Below are positions 33,447 to 46,214 of a DNA stretch of 64,000 nucleotides, piece by piece. The DNA is from Apium graveolens. Its lineage: Eukaryota; Streptophyta; Magnoliopsida; Apiales; Apiaceae. Location: assembly GCF_009905375.1 (NCBI RefSeq), contig NC_133650.1, forward strand, positions 290,334,423 through 290,398,422, given 5' to 3'. Positions within the stretch are counted from its first letter, which is position 1. The number at the start of each line of letters is the position of its first letter. The notes under the pieces were generated by a model. It ran no database searches. It was given only the letters and a program-made list of their open reading frames with translations, and was not told where the DNA came from. The translations under genes and the position numbers were made by a program.

Positions 33447-36400
33447 TTATTTAACAAATTCCAAAATTCCTAAATCCAAGCGGAGTTTAGTGAATCTTTC
33501 GGAATTTAATGGTTTTGTGAATATGTCGCCGAGATTGATCTCAGTATCAATACGAGTCATTTTTATATCTCCTTTATTGACATAATCACGTAAAAATGAT
33601 GTCTAACATCTATATATTTAGATCTAGAATGTAATACGGGATTCTAGCTAAGATCAATAGCACTTGTATTATCACATAAGATTGAGATCACATCAAATTT
33701 TATATTATAGTCAGCTAGTGTTTGTTTCATCCACAGTATTTGAGCACAACACTTTGCAGCTGCTATATACTCAGCCTTGGTTGTTGAGATGGATACGGAA
33801 TTTTGTTTCTTTGAAAACCAAAAAACTAAACATCTACCGAGAAACTGACAAGTACCACTAGTACTTTTTCTGTCGACTAAATGTCCGGCATAGTCCGAAT
33901 CAGAAAAACATACTAAGTCAAATGGTATTCCTTTTGGATACCAAAGACCTACATCAGTGGTTCCTTTCAGATATCTCAATATCCTTTTTTACCGTGGATA
34001 AATGAGATTCTTTAGGTGCTACTTGAAACCTAGGACACTTAAAAATACTATATTGAATATCGGGATGACTTGCAGTTATATAGAGCAAGCTACCGATCTT
34101 TCCTCGATATTTATTTGTGTCTAAGGGAATTTCTTTTGGATCTTCCGTTAATTTATCGGATATAGACATAGGAGTAGAGATGGGTTTGGCATTATCCATT
34201 TCGAATTTTTTCAACATCTCTTTACAATACTTGGATTGAGAGATATGGATGCCTTCATCAGATTGCCTTATTTGCAATCCCAAAAAGAAGTTTAATTCTC
34301 CCATCATACTCATCTCAAATTCTTTACTCATATTTTCAAAGAATTCTTTACATAGTGCATCATTTGTTGATCCAAAAATGATGTCATCTACGTATATTTG
34401 TACAAGCAATATATCATCTTTTTCTTGCCTCATAAATAAGGTTTTATCGAACGTTCCCATATTAAATTTATTGTATAGTAGGAACTTGCTCAACCTTTCG
34501 TACCATACTCTTGGGGCTTGTTTTAAGCCATATAGAGCTTTATATAATTTATAGACATAATCGGGATGTGTCGCATCTTCAAACCCGGGAGGTTGTTTCA
34601 CATATACTTCCTCTTCCAAGATCCCGTTTAAGAATGCAGATTTCACATCTATTTGATAGACTTTAAAATTTTTATGACAAGCATAAGCCAATAGCATTTG
34701 AATTGATTCAATTCTGGCTACCGGTGCATATGTTTCATCAAATTCTATTCCTTCTATTTGGGTATATCCTTGTGCAACTAATCTTGCTTTATTTCAAACT
34801 ACCGTTCTATTCTCATCTAATTTATTTCAAAATACCTATTTTGTACCAATTATGGAAGTATCATGAGGCTTAAGGACAAGTTCCCACACTTTACTACGAG
34901 TAAATTGGAGCAATTCATCTTGCATAGCAGAAATCCAATCCTCGTCTAATAAAGCCTCTTTCGCGGTCTTAGATTCTATTTGAGATAGTAAACTAAGATG
35001 ATTCATAACGTTTTCAACTTGTGACCGCGTTTGAACTCCCTTCCTTAAGTCTCCAAACACATTATCTAATGGATGACTTTTTATAGTGGGAATTGCTTGA
35101 GGAAGTTCATCTTCCTTTTCGTCCAATTCTAATGGATTTTTATGTACCGGAGTCCCGAGATCCATATTTTCGAATTGTCGAATAACCTTTTCAATATCAT
35201 CTTCAACATTTTCTTGGTCAATAAGATCTTTATATTTCGCCGGTGGTTTACTTTCATCAAAAGCCATATTTATAGATTCTTCCACCACAAGCGATTTGAG
35301 GTTAAACACTCGGTAAGCTTTACTATTGTTCGAGTATCCAAGAAATATACCTTCGTTTGATTTAGGATCAAACTTCTTAAGTTACTCTTTTGAATTTAAT
35401 ATGAAGCACTTGCTTCCGAATACTCGAAAGTAGCTTAGTTTCGGAGTTTTGCTAAAATATAACTCGTAAGGAGTCTTTTGTTTTATAGGTCGTAGAAAAA
35501 CCCGATTAAGAATATGGCAAGCGGTTGACATAGCGTCGACCCAAAAGTATTTAAGTCGACGATATTCATTTAGCATTGTGCTAGCCATTTTTTGGAGTGT
35601 TCTATTTTTCCGTTCAACTACTCTGTTAGATTGAGGAATGTATGGAGCGGAAAAATTATGTGTGATGCCATGTTCATCACAAAAGTTGGTGAAACTTGAA
35701 TTCTCAAATTCTTTACCTTGATTAGTCCTTATATAGACTATGGTTTTATTTTTCTGATTTTGAATCCTTTTACATAAAGATGAGAAGAATTCAAAAGCAT
35801 CACTTTTGGCTTTGAGAAATTCAGTCCATGTGAATCGTGAATAATCATCCACAACTACCAACGTATATGAGAAACCTCCGAGACTTTGTATAGGAAACAG
35901 ACCAATAAGATCACAATGTAGTAGCTCGAGAGGTCTCGAGGTAGATACCATAAACTTTGCTTTGTGAGAAGCTCGAATTTGTTTACCAACTTCGCAAGCT
36001 TCACAAGTATGATCTTTATGATAGTTTAGTTTTGGTATACCTCGGACATGGTCTTTAGTTGATATATTCTTTATCAACTTCATGTTGGCATGTCTTAATC
36101 TTCGATGCCATAGCCATGGATTATCATTTATAGTGATTAGGCATACGTTTACTTGCTTGCTCATGTCACATGTATAAACATTTTTATTTCTGGGGCAAGT
36201 GAGAACCAACTTTCCAAATTTATCTAATATAGAACAATGAGTAGTGTAGAAAATTACCTTGTAATCATTTTCGCATAATTGACTAATGGAGAGAAGATTG
36301 TACCTTAACTCGTTGACCAATTGAATGTCGGAAATTTAACTTTCCCATTTCCGATATCTCCGATGACGACAATGTTTCCTTTACTACTATCACCAAATGT

Positions 36401-36514
36401 TTCGCTCCCCGCGATAACCTTCTTAATGTTGTTCAAGAGTGACTTATTACCGGTCATATGTCTTGAACATCCACTATCAAGGTACCATATGTCTTGTTTC
36501 GCGACAAGACAAAC
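33447..36514 (-). pseudogene. pol: Degenerate pol of element B (protease-integrase-RT-RNase H)
   Basis: The protease Asp-Ser-Gly block is encoded at 36488-36474. The integrase zinc finger is complete in LWHRRLRHANMK and CEACEVGKQ. The second catalytic Asp is Asn (TNQGKEFEN, codon 35723-35721), a G-to-A change, while the Glu of VVERKN is kept. The RT box YVDD is intact at 34394-34383. RNase H spans 33979-33447 and ends at TAA 33449-33447 after DIFTKPLNSERF. Lesions include stops near 34830, 34815 and 34790 (Trp or Arg codons), a frameshift near 33960, and TAG 33644. Integrase (35382-36320) and the RT core (33954-34697) are otherwise open. Confidence 0.88.
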
Positions 36515-36517
36515 CTA

Positions 36518-39084
36518 CATACATGATTAGTTAAATTTATAGGTACCCATTTGTCTTGAGGGTCTTGGGGTTAGTACATCATATATAACATTTGATTTAT
36601 GAGAGAATCTAGGCATGGTATAATTATCATTATGCATATAAATATTTCTAGATGCATAAGGCCTAGTTTGAGGTTGATAATACCTAGAGCTATCATGAAA
36701 TCTTGATGGAGCATGATAAACATTATATCTATTACTAGCATGAAAAGTAGCATAAGCATTTCTACTAAGAGGTTGTTGCCTTCTAAATGCATTACCATTT
36801 ACATGATATTATGTGTTTCTATTTTGAAACATAGTTGGTTGATGAGACCATTGTTACCTTGGATTCTTATATTCCATATTTTTGTGAGGCACACGTTTAT
36901 CATCTTTCTTGTATGATTCCTTGCGAATCCATACCTGTTTCCCCTTAATTTCACCATTCTTGAATTTAAAATATTGAATGGTATGTCCCATTTTATTGCG
37001 ATAAGAACATTTATAAGATGGTGATTTAGGTGAAGTCTTTATTGGTGATACAAATCTCCGAGTATTTCCTTTAGGAGGAGAATTCTTATTATATCCCAAA
37101 CCTTCATGATTATATGAGGTTTTTGTATGCACCATTTAATCCAACATCTTATTGCCTTTTGTAAATCTTTGAATGACTTCTTCAAGATTTTCATTTTCTT
37201 TCTTTAAGGCATAAATCTTGTTGTTAAGGATTCTTTCTTGATCCTTAACTTGAGCTATGAGTTTATAATTTTCTTCTTTTAACCTTAGAGCTTCACCTTT
37301 AAGCTCATTAGTTTCTAATAGCTCATTTTCTTTATCAAGATTGTTTTTATAAAATGTTTCTATATCTTGAACATTTGATTCATTTAGAATCTTTAAGTTC
37401 AATAGATCAACATGAAGTTTACAAATATTATCATTCAATTGTATCTTTTCACGTTCTATCTCTTCATCTTTGAGAATTAATGATATATTCTCTGTTTCAA
37501 GATTGAGTATGTTTTCTTAAAGTTTATTTACCTCAATCTTGATGAGATGGTTTTGATCCTTTAGAGATGTAATCTCATTCTCATCTTGTACTTTCGAGTC
37601 CATCATTCGAGTATATTCTTTATTTTGAGTATGATGAATTTCCTCAATTTTCATCTTCTCGGACCATAACAAGTGAAACCTTTGTTCAACATCTTTATAT
37701 TTATTCTTATAACTTACTACTAATTCAATTAAATCATGCTTATTCATATCTACAAGAAATAAATTAGATTCATCTAATAAAGATTTAATTGAGACATAGT
37801 TAGATGTTACCTCTTGATTTGAAGAGGAGATTTCCGTTGAGGTAGTTTCATCTCTGAGAGCCATTAAGCATAGATTGACCACTTCTTTACTAGCTTTCGG
37901 AGCTTCTTCATCTTCACTTAGATCCCAACCATTTTCGGCCACGAGACTTTGTCCCTTTGAAGGTTTAGGAAATTCTCTTTTATAGTGATCGGGTTGTTTA
38001 CACTCAAAACACACATCTTGTGTTTCCTCCGGAGATGGATCTTTAGGTTTTGGAGGAGTGTAAACAGGATGGTTTGTAGTAGCATTGGCATTACTATAGG
38101 TATTTATATTTTGATTGCCTTTGCCTTTGTTGTAGCTCGTTTACGGATAATTACTTTTATAATTGGAAGAATAATTTTGAGAGTAATTTGGCCTTCCGTT
38201 AGAGTTAAAAACTCTTTATTGATTATTTGATTTAAGGAAGCCTTTTCTGTATCTTTGAGCTTTGCTTTGAAGTACATGATGAAGTTGTCTCATGAGTAAA
38301 GCAATTTCACTCTCATCGAGATTTTGAAGTTCCTCATTTAACTCCTCGTCGTTTTCATCTTCATCAATTAATATGGCCTTTAGAGCCATACTTTTCTTTT
38401 TATCCTCCTCTTTTGGAGCAACCTTTTCCGGAACATTATCTTCTTCGTAAGCACGAAGATTTCTGAATAGGTTATCAATCTTATATTCATTAAGTTGTGC
38501 ATCTCTTTTATAGTAGTGACTTTAACCTTCCAACTAGGAGGTAGAGATTTGAGCACTCTTCTATTCTTTTCATTTTGAGTATAATTCTTTCCAAGTTGAG
38601 ATAACTCATCGATAATGCGAGTAAATCGTGTTTCCATATTGATGATATTTTCTTCTTCTTGGAGTTTAAAGTTCTCGTATTCTTGGATCAATGTATCCAT
38701 CCGAGAATCTTCTATATCAGTGGTTCCTTCATAGGTTACCACTAATTTGTTCCACATTTCTTGTGCCGACTTGCAATTATTTACTCTTTTATATTCTTTT
38801 TCTACAAGTGCACCTGCGAGAACCATTTCCGCCTTTGCGGCTATATTCATTGTGGCTTCTTCCTCTAAGTTGTATTCACTAACCTTCTTTTCGATGATGA
38901 TGTCATCGATAGTTTTGGTAGGAATGCGAACACCGTCTTCGATAGCCATCCAAACTTTAACTCCTTGAGATCTAGCATAAATGCGAAATCTCGTTTTCCA
39001 TGTTGCAAAGTTGGTGCCATCAAATAGAGGAGGTCGTGAGCTAGATAGACCTTCACCACATCCAACGGGATTTTTATACGCCAT
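36518..39084 (-). pseudogene. gag: Degenerate gag of element B
   Basis: Starts at ATG 39084 with the copia Gag N-terminus (PPLFDGTNFATWKTRF at about residue 20). It is open for 200 codons to a frameshift near 38500. A first zinc knuckle at about 38011-37970 reads CFECKQPDHYKREFPK, with the last Cys lost. A long Glu/Lys coiled coil follows (37700-37140), then a second damaged knuckle around MGHTIQYFKF (about 37000-36950). The frame after TNH meets TAG 36517-36515 just before the protease. Stops near 37516 and 36800 also break it. Confidence 0.85.
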
Positions 39085-39148
39085 TCCGGATCACTTTTTT
39101 TGTGCCTGTAAATCTGCAAATTATTTAACAAACACGTTAAAAAGCACT

Positions 39149-39162
39149 GCTCTGATACCAAT
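39149..39162 (-). other. Primer binding site of element B
   Basis: On the minus strand ATTGGTATCAGAGC follows directly after the LTR terminus CTTACA. Confidence 0.9.
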
Positions 39163-40174
39163 TGTAAGGTCCCGTAAGAGGGTTATTTTAAGCTAGAAGG
39201 GGGGTTGAATAGCTTAATTACCAATTTAAAAATTGTTGTGGCGTTTTAAAAATATTTTATCCCTTTTTAAAACTTTACCGAGTGGTTATGCAGTTAATAT
39301 GTGCGGAAAATAAAGTGCAAGGAAAGAAAATACCACACAGTGATTTTATCCTGGTTCGCGATGGCGCAACCTCTAATAGATTCGCTCACCCCTACTCCAG
39401 TCCCCGAGCTCCTCTCCCGGACTCAGGATTTTCCCTTATAATAAACTCGCACCTTTAGTAGGCGGAGAAGCCTTTACACCCTTTACAAGTATTTGTCTTG
39501 GTGCGTAATACAAGGGTCACCACCTCAAAATAAATGTATTACCTACACAACTTATTTTAGACAATAACTCTCCGCTATTTCTTCAAAGTTGTTGTAGAGC
39601 CTTTGTGTGGACTTGGCTTCCTTAGCTTTTGTCGGTCTTGGATATTAGTGATCCGGTCTTGGGTCTTTCCTCTTCTTCACGGTGCGAAGACTACTAACTC
39701 CCTGTTAGTATGTCTAGGACTTGGGTCTTAGAACGAGAATGACCTCACGTCACTTCGCCTTACTACAAAACTAATAAGACAATCCACGAAACAAAACAAG
39801 TAGAGAAAGGTTTGTTTTGAACTAGTATGTTACTATACTAGCCCACAAGTAGTATAATATCTAAATAAGAATATTAAAACTAATTAGTTATACTTGACTT
39901 AGAATAATACAAGATAGTCAAGTATATTTATAATTACTCCTTTATAGATTTAATAAAGTTGTGGAGTAATATGAGAAGTCTTTTTTTATATTAAGCACTT
40001 ATGGCTTATGACTTCTTTAGTATTCTTCTTCTTTCGATTAAGTATTTATAGATCGAAGAATACTTTAATTACAACCTCGGAGTTGTAATTTACCTTTAAG
40101 TATATCAACTTAAGGTTTTAAGGTATACTTGTTTATTTACTATTATAAGGTCAAAGTATACTCTTTTTAACTTC

Positions 40175-40790
40175 AAGCACGTTTATAAGATTTATAAGTC
40201 TTAGCCAAGCTCCAAATAAGTTAAGTGCAAGTAATTGGCTTAAGATTGTACTTTCGAAGTTTGGACGAATAATTACGAGTATTTTATAGATATCGTAGTA
40301 TAACCCCACAGAACACTGAAAGATGTTAGAAGGGGCTTATACGATATGACTCGTAATTGTTTATATACACGATATGTGTTAGCCAAGATCCAATTAAATA
40401 GCATGAAAGTAATTGGCTAACTCCTGGATTTAATTCGTCCTTAATTTTAACGGATGATTACGAAGTGTTTATAGATCGAGTTATAACCCCCCAGAACTTT
40501 AAAGATGTTATAAGAGATTAAAACTATGCTTCGTAATAATTTATGTGCACGAAATGTGTTATCCAAGATCCAATTAAATAAAGTGCAAATAATTGGCTAA
40601 CTCATGAACCTAATCCGTTTTGATATTTGACAAATTATGAAGTGTTTATAAATCGAGTTATAATCTCCCGGAACACTAGAGATGTTAGAAGGGATTAAAA
40701 CTTTACTTCGTAATATTTTATGTACACGAATAATGTTAGCCAAGATCCAAAAATAAAAATAATTGGCTAACTCGTGAACTTGGGTTAAAT
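40175..40790. repeat. About 180-bp tandem repeat array inside the B 5' LTR
   Basis: Four units marked by AG(A/C)TCCAA at 40208, 40386, 40566 and 40743, spaced 177-180 bp, as in the left LTR. Confidence 0.85.
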
Positions 40791-41321
40791 ATAATCTCTC
40801 TTTTGGAGATAAAGTACTTTTGTTTATAGATCTTCTTTTTGAGATGATTTATGTGAAGATCAAGTACTTATTCAAATTCCAAGTTTAAATCTTAGTTATC
40901 TTGAGAACTCTGTTTATAAGAGATCTTGTATTAGAGCTTAAGATGAAGTAGAGAAATTAAGTACAAAGCTCAAATAAAAAGAACTCAAATAAGAAACTAA
41001 AAGTTACCACTTTTGAAGAACGGTCGGAAAAGTTCGCCGGAGGTTCGGCCGGATTTTGGCACTTTGGTCGAACTTGGGCAGCCCTTCGGGAGGCCGGTAA
41101 GTGGTAGTGGATGAGCTCACTTAGAGGGATAAAGTTTGGTTGGGTGAAGCTAAGCTTGGGTTTCAAAACCCTTGTATATATGTAAATATATATAAGAGAG
41201 AGAAGGTTTTTGAGAAGAAGTGTGTGTTTAGAATTTGAAAGAGATGAAGAGAAGCACTTCTTGAAAAAATCCCAGCAACTTTGTGGCTCTTTAGCTTGAA
41301 GAAAATGGGTTGGCGTGGGGG

Positions 41322-41332
41322 TTTATTTATAG
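41322..41332 (-). promoter_or_regulatory. Predicted TATA box of the B 5' LTR
   Basis: CTATAAATAAA on the minus strand, the same site as 1866-1876. Transcription would run leftwards into gag. Confidence 0.6.
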
Positions 41333-42501
41333 GAGAAGTTGGGTGGATTGAATGGTGGAGATTTGAGGAAAATGGATGGTGGATGGTGTATGTCACTTGG
41401 ATTGATGACATGGAAAGTAGGTTGTGTTTCTTTGACATAGCCATATAAGATAAACAACTTTATGGGTTCAAAAACCCAGCTGATATATTTGAATATATAT
41501 ATGTATTTTCCTTTTCTTTTAATCATTATTTAATCACTTAATTAAGGATTAAACAGCATTAATTATGACCACCTTAAAAACTGCTAAATAAATATAAAAA
41601 ATATGATAATTACTTAAATAATATAAAATGATTTCCTGCAAGTTTTGGTCAACTTTAGTCAATGGTAGCTAGGTCACACGTGGTCAACTATGGGACCAAC
41701 TGCCTCGATTTTTGTGCCCGGACAAAAATTATCTGAATGCTACAAATTTTTTACCAAACTTAGAAAATACCATATAAATGATCCATACCAAATTTCAAGT
41801 CATTATAGAATGTGGAAGTATTTTATCTAAAAATGAAACTGTTCTGTCAGCCTTTCTTCCGAATAAAAATATCGTTGGTCTTGAAATAAAGGAGATGGAT
41901 CTTTTGACCAAAGTTTTGACTTGTATAAATAATTAAAATATATTTCCTAATATATAAAATATATTTGGATGATAGTAAATGTGTTTTAGTATTTTTTTTA
42001 ATAATTTTCTCCGAGAAATGCTGATTTTACGAAACGAGAGAAAATTACTGTAAGTATACAGAAATGAGTTGCAGAACTGGATATTAATATTCCAACCAAG
42101 AATATTAATAATATTTGAATAAAAATTCTTTTGATATATGTAGATATATATTTTGGAGCGAAGAGTTAAATATTTTTGATATAGCACGAGATCTCTAAAG
42201 TTATTCGAGCTTGTTGCCATATTCCTGTTCCAACACAGATCTAAGAAATATCATACCTTGATATTTCTTCTTTGATCATATTGCCTTAGAGATATGTTCC
42301 ATAAAGATATAGTTTTGATATTTTGCAAGAATGGAATATCTCTTTTATCTGTTTAAAAGACATGATTTTGCTAGTTTGACTTTTTGACTCTGATTTGGAT
42401 CAGTTAAATTCATGTCCTAATGGAGAGGATCTACGTGTTCTTAATTTTATGTTTAATCATACAAATACCAAAATAAATAATATATCGAAGATATCCTTTC
42501 A

Positions 42502-42509
42502 TATTAGCA
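42502..42509 (+). repeat. Last 8 bp of the 5' LTR of element D
   Basis: TATTAGCA ends in CA and abuts a primer binding site. Everything to its left belongs to element B, so the rest of D's LTR is displaced beyond the left window edge. Confidence 0.75.
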
Positions 42510-42523
42510 ATTGGTATCAGAGC
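42510..42523 (+). other. Primer binding site of element D
   Basis: ATTGGTATCAGAGC on the plus strand, 42 bp before the gag ATG. Confidence 0.92.
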
Positions 42524-42565
42524 AAGCTCTTGAAGATCAAAGAATTTAAAACAACAACTAACAAG

Positions 42566-42904
42566 ATGAGCAGAAAAGATGTTGGAGTAAAAATTCCATT
42601 TTTGGACAAAGTTAACTATCACCATTGGAAGGTGAAGATGCACTTGCATCTCTTATCTCAAGATGAAGCATATGTGGACTGCATTGAGAAATGTCCACAT
42701 GTCCCTATGAGAGCTGCTACAGGAAATGAACCATCTCACCCAAAGCCTAGAGCAGAATGGTCTGATCCTGATTTTGAATAAGTTCATAAGGATAAAAAGG
42801 CATGAAGATTTTGTTTAATGGTGTTGATGGTGACATATTTGATAACATCATAAACTGCAAAACTGCTAAGGATGTCTAGGACACAATTCAAATTATATGT
42901 GATG
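42566..42904 (+). pseudogene. gag: gag of element D, first segment
   Basis: Starts MSRKDVGVKIPFLDKVNYHHWK, a copia Gag N-terminus. It is broken by TAA 42779-42781, a frameshift near 42790 and TAG 42877 (a Trp position). The segment ends at the target duplication TGATG of the solo LTR. The protein resumes at 45742. Confidence 0.88.
42900..42904. other. Target-site duplication of solo LTR, left copy (TGATG)
   Basis: TGATG directly before the TGTGACGG terminus; the partner is at 45737-45741. Confidence 0.9.
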
Positions 42905-45736
42905 TGTGACGGCCTCAACCCCGGGGTCAGGAGTTGACGTCACTAATCACAATTACTAAAAATATAAACAACAGAATTATTATTAAAATATACTATCTTG
43001 ACCCCGAACCAAGATCCGATCCAGGTTCAAGTATAATTCAGGTTTTCACTATTACAAACTCTTTATTCAATATCTAAGACACACTAACTTTATTCAGCAA
43101 CCCCTCAGACCTCATGGTCTGATAGAAACTACCTCAGAGGAGCCAGGTCCAGAAGGGGCGGGAACATAGGTCGGTCTGACTGATCTTCTAGGCATCTGCA
43201 AAATATACATAACAGTTTGCAAGGGTGAGCATAATCGCTCAGCAATACCAAATATGAATAACAAATTAAAACAGTAATGTAACAATAATGGGAACAGAGC
43301 TGTAATCATAATATCAACATTTCATAATGACAATCAACATAACTGGATATCACTAATTAGCATGCTTTGCGAAAATAACATAGTAGTGTGCTGTGTAATA
43401 CCAGAGTCCAATTTTAGCATGCTAATCATTTTATAAAACCGCTGTATCAATCATTCATGCTCTTATATAATTCACAAATCCCAATCAGATACATAGCGGA
43501 TATGTGAAGACAGCTGATCAGGCTATTAACACCAGACGGCTCTAACTGCCATCCCATTTACCTGTTCCGGAACTCAGAGACTAGCTAGGTCTCTGACCTG
43601 CTAGACTAATCGGTTTTATAATGCGCGTAACCGAGTTAGCCTCTTACGCCACCTCAATAGGCCTACTCTGGCCCCAATGTATCCCATATCTGACCGTTTT
43701 ATCCAGTTTTCAAAACACTTGTACCTATCTCATTTTCAAAATCATTTAATTAACCAGCACACATATAAAATCCGTTTCGCAAATCATTTCATTTGAGACA
43801 GGTACCTTTCGAAGTTACTTTTCCCCAAAACAATTTGAAAACAGTAATTTTATAACTACAGGGGATACGTAACCTAAAACGTTTATGTTCCATTACGAAA
43901 ATAAAACATTTAGCTATTCATATGCACCGAACCATAAAAGAATGGTCAGGGGTACTTGCCTTGCAACGCTTTACAAACCCTAAATAGCTTTCACGCTGAC
44001 TTCGATCCTGGAACAACTCGACTGGGATCTACAATTACAGAATACCCTAATTAGTTATACCGACAAGCTTGATATTCTCAAATCCTAATAACCCCAAATC
44101 TGACAACCCGACTCGTATCATTATTATACATATAATCATGTAATTATATTTCTCGAACATAAATAGGGATAACACGTAAAACATAATTATGTACGATTAC
44201 AAATATATTTTAGAAAATTTTGGAAGCACTTCTTTATTTATAAGACTACCCGTCGATTATAATCGACGTCAACAATTCCCAACAATCCACAACATTATTC
44301 CGTACAACCCAATACCAATCAAAATTAGTTATTTAAATCCAAACATAATTTACATAATTATTTTATTTTATTTATTTATAAAATTTAGGACTCAGAACAT
44401 CGTCACCACCGTCCACCGTCCGCTCGTAAAAGTCATTGCGGACGGCGGCAAAATTTCACGGGTACCCGATAAATTCTCGGGTTTCCAACGCGAAACTTCA
44501 CCGATTAATTAAAAAAAATTTCCCGCACATTCGATAATTTATATCACGAAATTACTCAAATAAAATCCTGCAGAAAATTAATTAAATAATGTCAAATTAA
44601 CCCAACAGCCACGCGCCACACGCGCAAACAGGGAAGAACAAACAGCAACACGGCGAATCACCACCACAAACACCAACACACACCCGTCAACATACACACA
44701 CAACACACACACACATACACACACAGTATCCACACAGATATATATACAGGAGTATATATATAGCAAACCAAACAAGGAACAAAGAATCGCCGGAAATTCG
44801 GCCGGAGAACTCACCGGAATAACCGAGAGCAACACGGCTGGAATCGACGGGAAAGAAAAAGAAACGAAGGAAACAGAGAAGAAAATGGAAGATGACCGAA
44901 TAAAGAAGGGGAGAGAGAGAGAGGAGACTGTAGAGAGATCGAGATAGAGAGACAGGGACAAAGAAATGATGCTTTTGGGAAATAAACTGCCTGCCTGCAC
45001 GTGTCCTTCAAATGGGACGCGTGTTGATATTCTTTTATGAATTGTTAACACGTGTCCCTGAGTATTAGGGTCAATTATTTAACCGGATTTTGAAATCAAC
45101 GAGTCAGAGCACCTCGAAAACAATCTCATTAAATCCCGATAATACTTTTAAAGTATTGTAAATAGTCCGAGGTTTATAAAAATATATATTTTGAAATTTT
45201 TAAATAATTTCTAAAATGCAACTGTACCCGTTTTTAACAAATAAATGAAACAACGGGCGGGTGAAACGACTTCCGAAAATTTCCAAAATAATTTTAAAAT
45301 TCTCAAAATAATACGAACTTAATAAAATATAAGTTTCATAATTTTTAAAGATTCCCATAATTAAATATGGATTTTAGCATTTAACACACTCAGAAAATCA
45401 TTTAGTATATGAATAATTAACGAAATATTGATTTCTCAATTTTATAAAGTCCTAAAAATAATTATCAAAATTGTAAAATTAGAAAACCAATTTTAAAGAC
45501 AACCCAAATATTTATGAAATTAAAATTACAATAAAATCACTTTTACAAATGAAATAAAATCATATAACTCACCAATAAATCACATAATTCCAATCCCACA
45601 TATCAACAAATCATAAATAATTAGATAACAATCAATAACCGCTGCCAAAATCAATACACACCTTTTATTTATTTACTTAAACTTTTATTACACTTCCAAG
45701 TATTAGAAATAAAATAAAAATACACGAGTCGTTATA
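42905..45736 (-). mobile_element. Solo LTR, probably Ty3/gypsy, 2.8 kb
   Basis: 2,832 bp between TGATG duplications, with no internal domain, PBS or polypurine tract. Plus-strand termini are TGTGACGG and GAGTCGTTATA; the second should end in CA and has lost it. On the minus strand two CACGTG G-boxes (45054-45049, 45003-44998) precede a C/T-rich leader (about 44935-44880), and CCGGTGAGT near 44815 looks like a splice donor, so the LTR is probably minus-strand. A CA microsatellite lies at about 44690-44730. The gypsy assignment rests on TGTAACGAC-type ends and length. Short ORFs inside are not genes. Confidence 0.82.
44998..45054 (-). promoter_or_regulatory. G-box pair in the solo LTR
   Basis: Two perfect CACGTG palindromes 51 bp apart, each preceded on the minus strand by GGA, with GGACGCGTG between them. 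Such ACGTG elements bind bZIP/bHLH factors in plants. A role in LTR transcription is inferred. Confidence 0.5.
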
Positions 45737-45741
45737 TGATG
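45737..45741. other. Target-site duplication of solo LTR, right copy (TGATG)
   Basis: Exact repeat of 42900-42904. Confidence 0.9.
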
Positions 45742-46209
45742 GAACTGTGCAGGTAAGGGAAAATAAAATGCAACTTTTGATTCAACAATACGAGCATTTC
45801 CACAGTGAATAAACTGAGTCACTCACTGACATTTTCAGTATATTTCAAAAATTAATGAATGCTCTAAAATTGCATCGAAGGATCTATCAAACAAAAGATT
45901 CAAACCTCAAATTCCTTAGATCTCTGCCAAAGAAATGGAAGCCTATGACAGTCTCATTGAGAAATTCTCAAGATTACAAGGAATTCACCTTGGACAGACT
46001 GTGTGGGATTTTAAAGATTTATGAGCTTGAAATAAAACAAGATGAGAAGTTGGAGAAAGGAAGAAAGAAGGGAGGATCCATTGCATTAGTTGCTGAGCAA
46101 GAAAAGGAGAAGGAGACAAAGGTTGAAGCTGTTGAATCTGCATCAAACCTTAGAGTTTGTGAAGGCAATGAAAAAGGACTAGTAGCTAAACATGAGGAAA
46201 ATCTTAGTC
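45742..46209 (+). pseudogene. gag: gag of element D, second segment
   Basis: Continues the Gag frame of 42566-42904 across the solo LTR. A stop lies near 45811. The stretch from 45855 is open and has the Gag marks NLKFLRSLPKKWKP and LDRLCGILKIYELE, followed by a Lys/Glu-rich part. It ends at the AAGAT duplication of element C, and the frame resumes at 59529. Confidence 0.88.
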
Positions 46210-46214
46210 AAGAT
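46210..46214. other. Target-site duplication of element C, left copy (AAGAT)
   Basis: AAGAT directly before TGTTAGG; the partner is at 59524-59528. Confidence 0.93.

Larger units (their letters stand above)
39163..42501 (-). repeat. 5' LTR of giant copia element B
   Basis: 3,339 bp. On the minus strand it runs from TGAAAGGATATC to GGGACCTTACA, with TG/CA termini and the primer binding site adjacent. It is matched by 1-3061. It contains the 180-bp repeat array (40175-40790) and a TATA box (41332-41322, minus). Next to its outer end lies TATTA (42502-42506), the predicted target duplication, whose partner is outside the window. Confidence 0.9.

Noticed and set aside
44578..45051. 157-codon minus-strand ORF in the solo LTR
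   Set aside because: It spans the CT-rich leader and the CA microsatellite, and reads as repetitive Ser/Leu/Val with a splice-donor-like site inside. It looks like untranslated leader.
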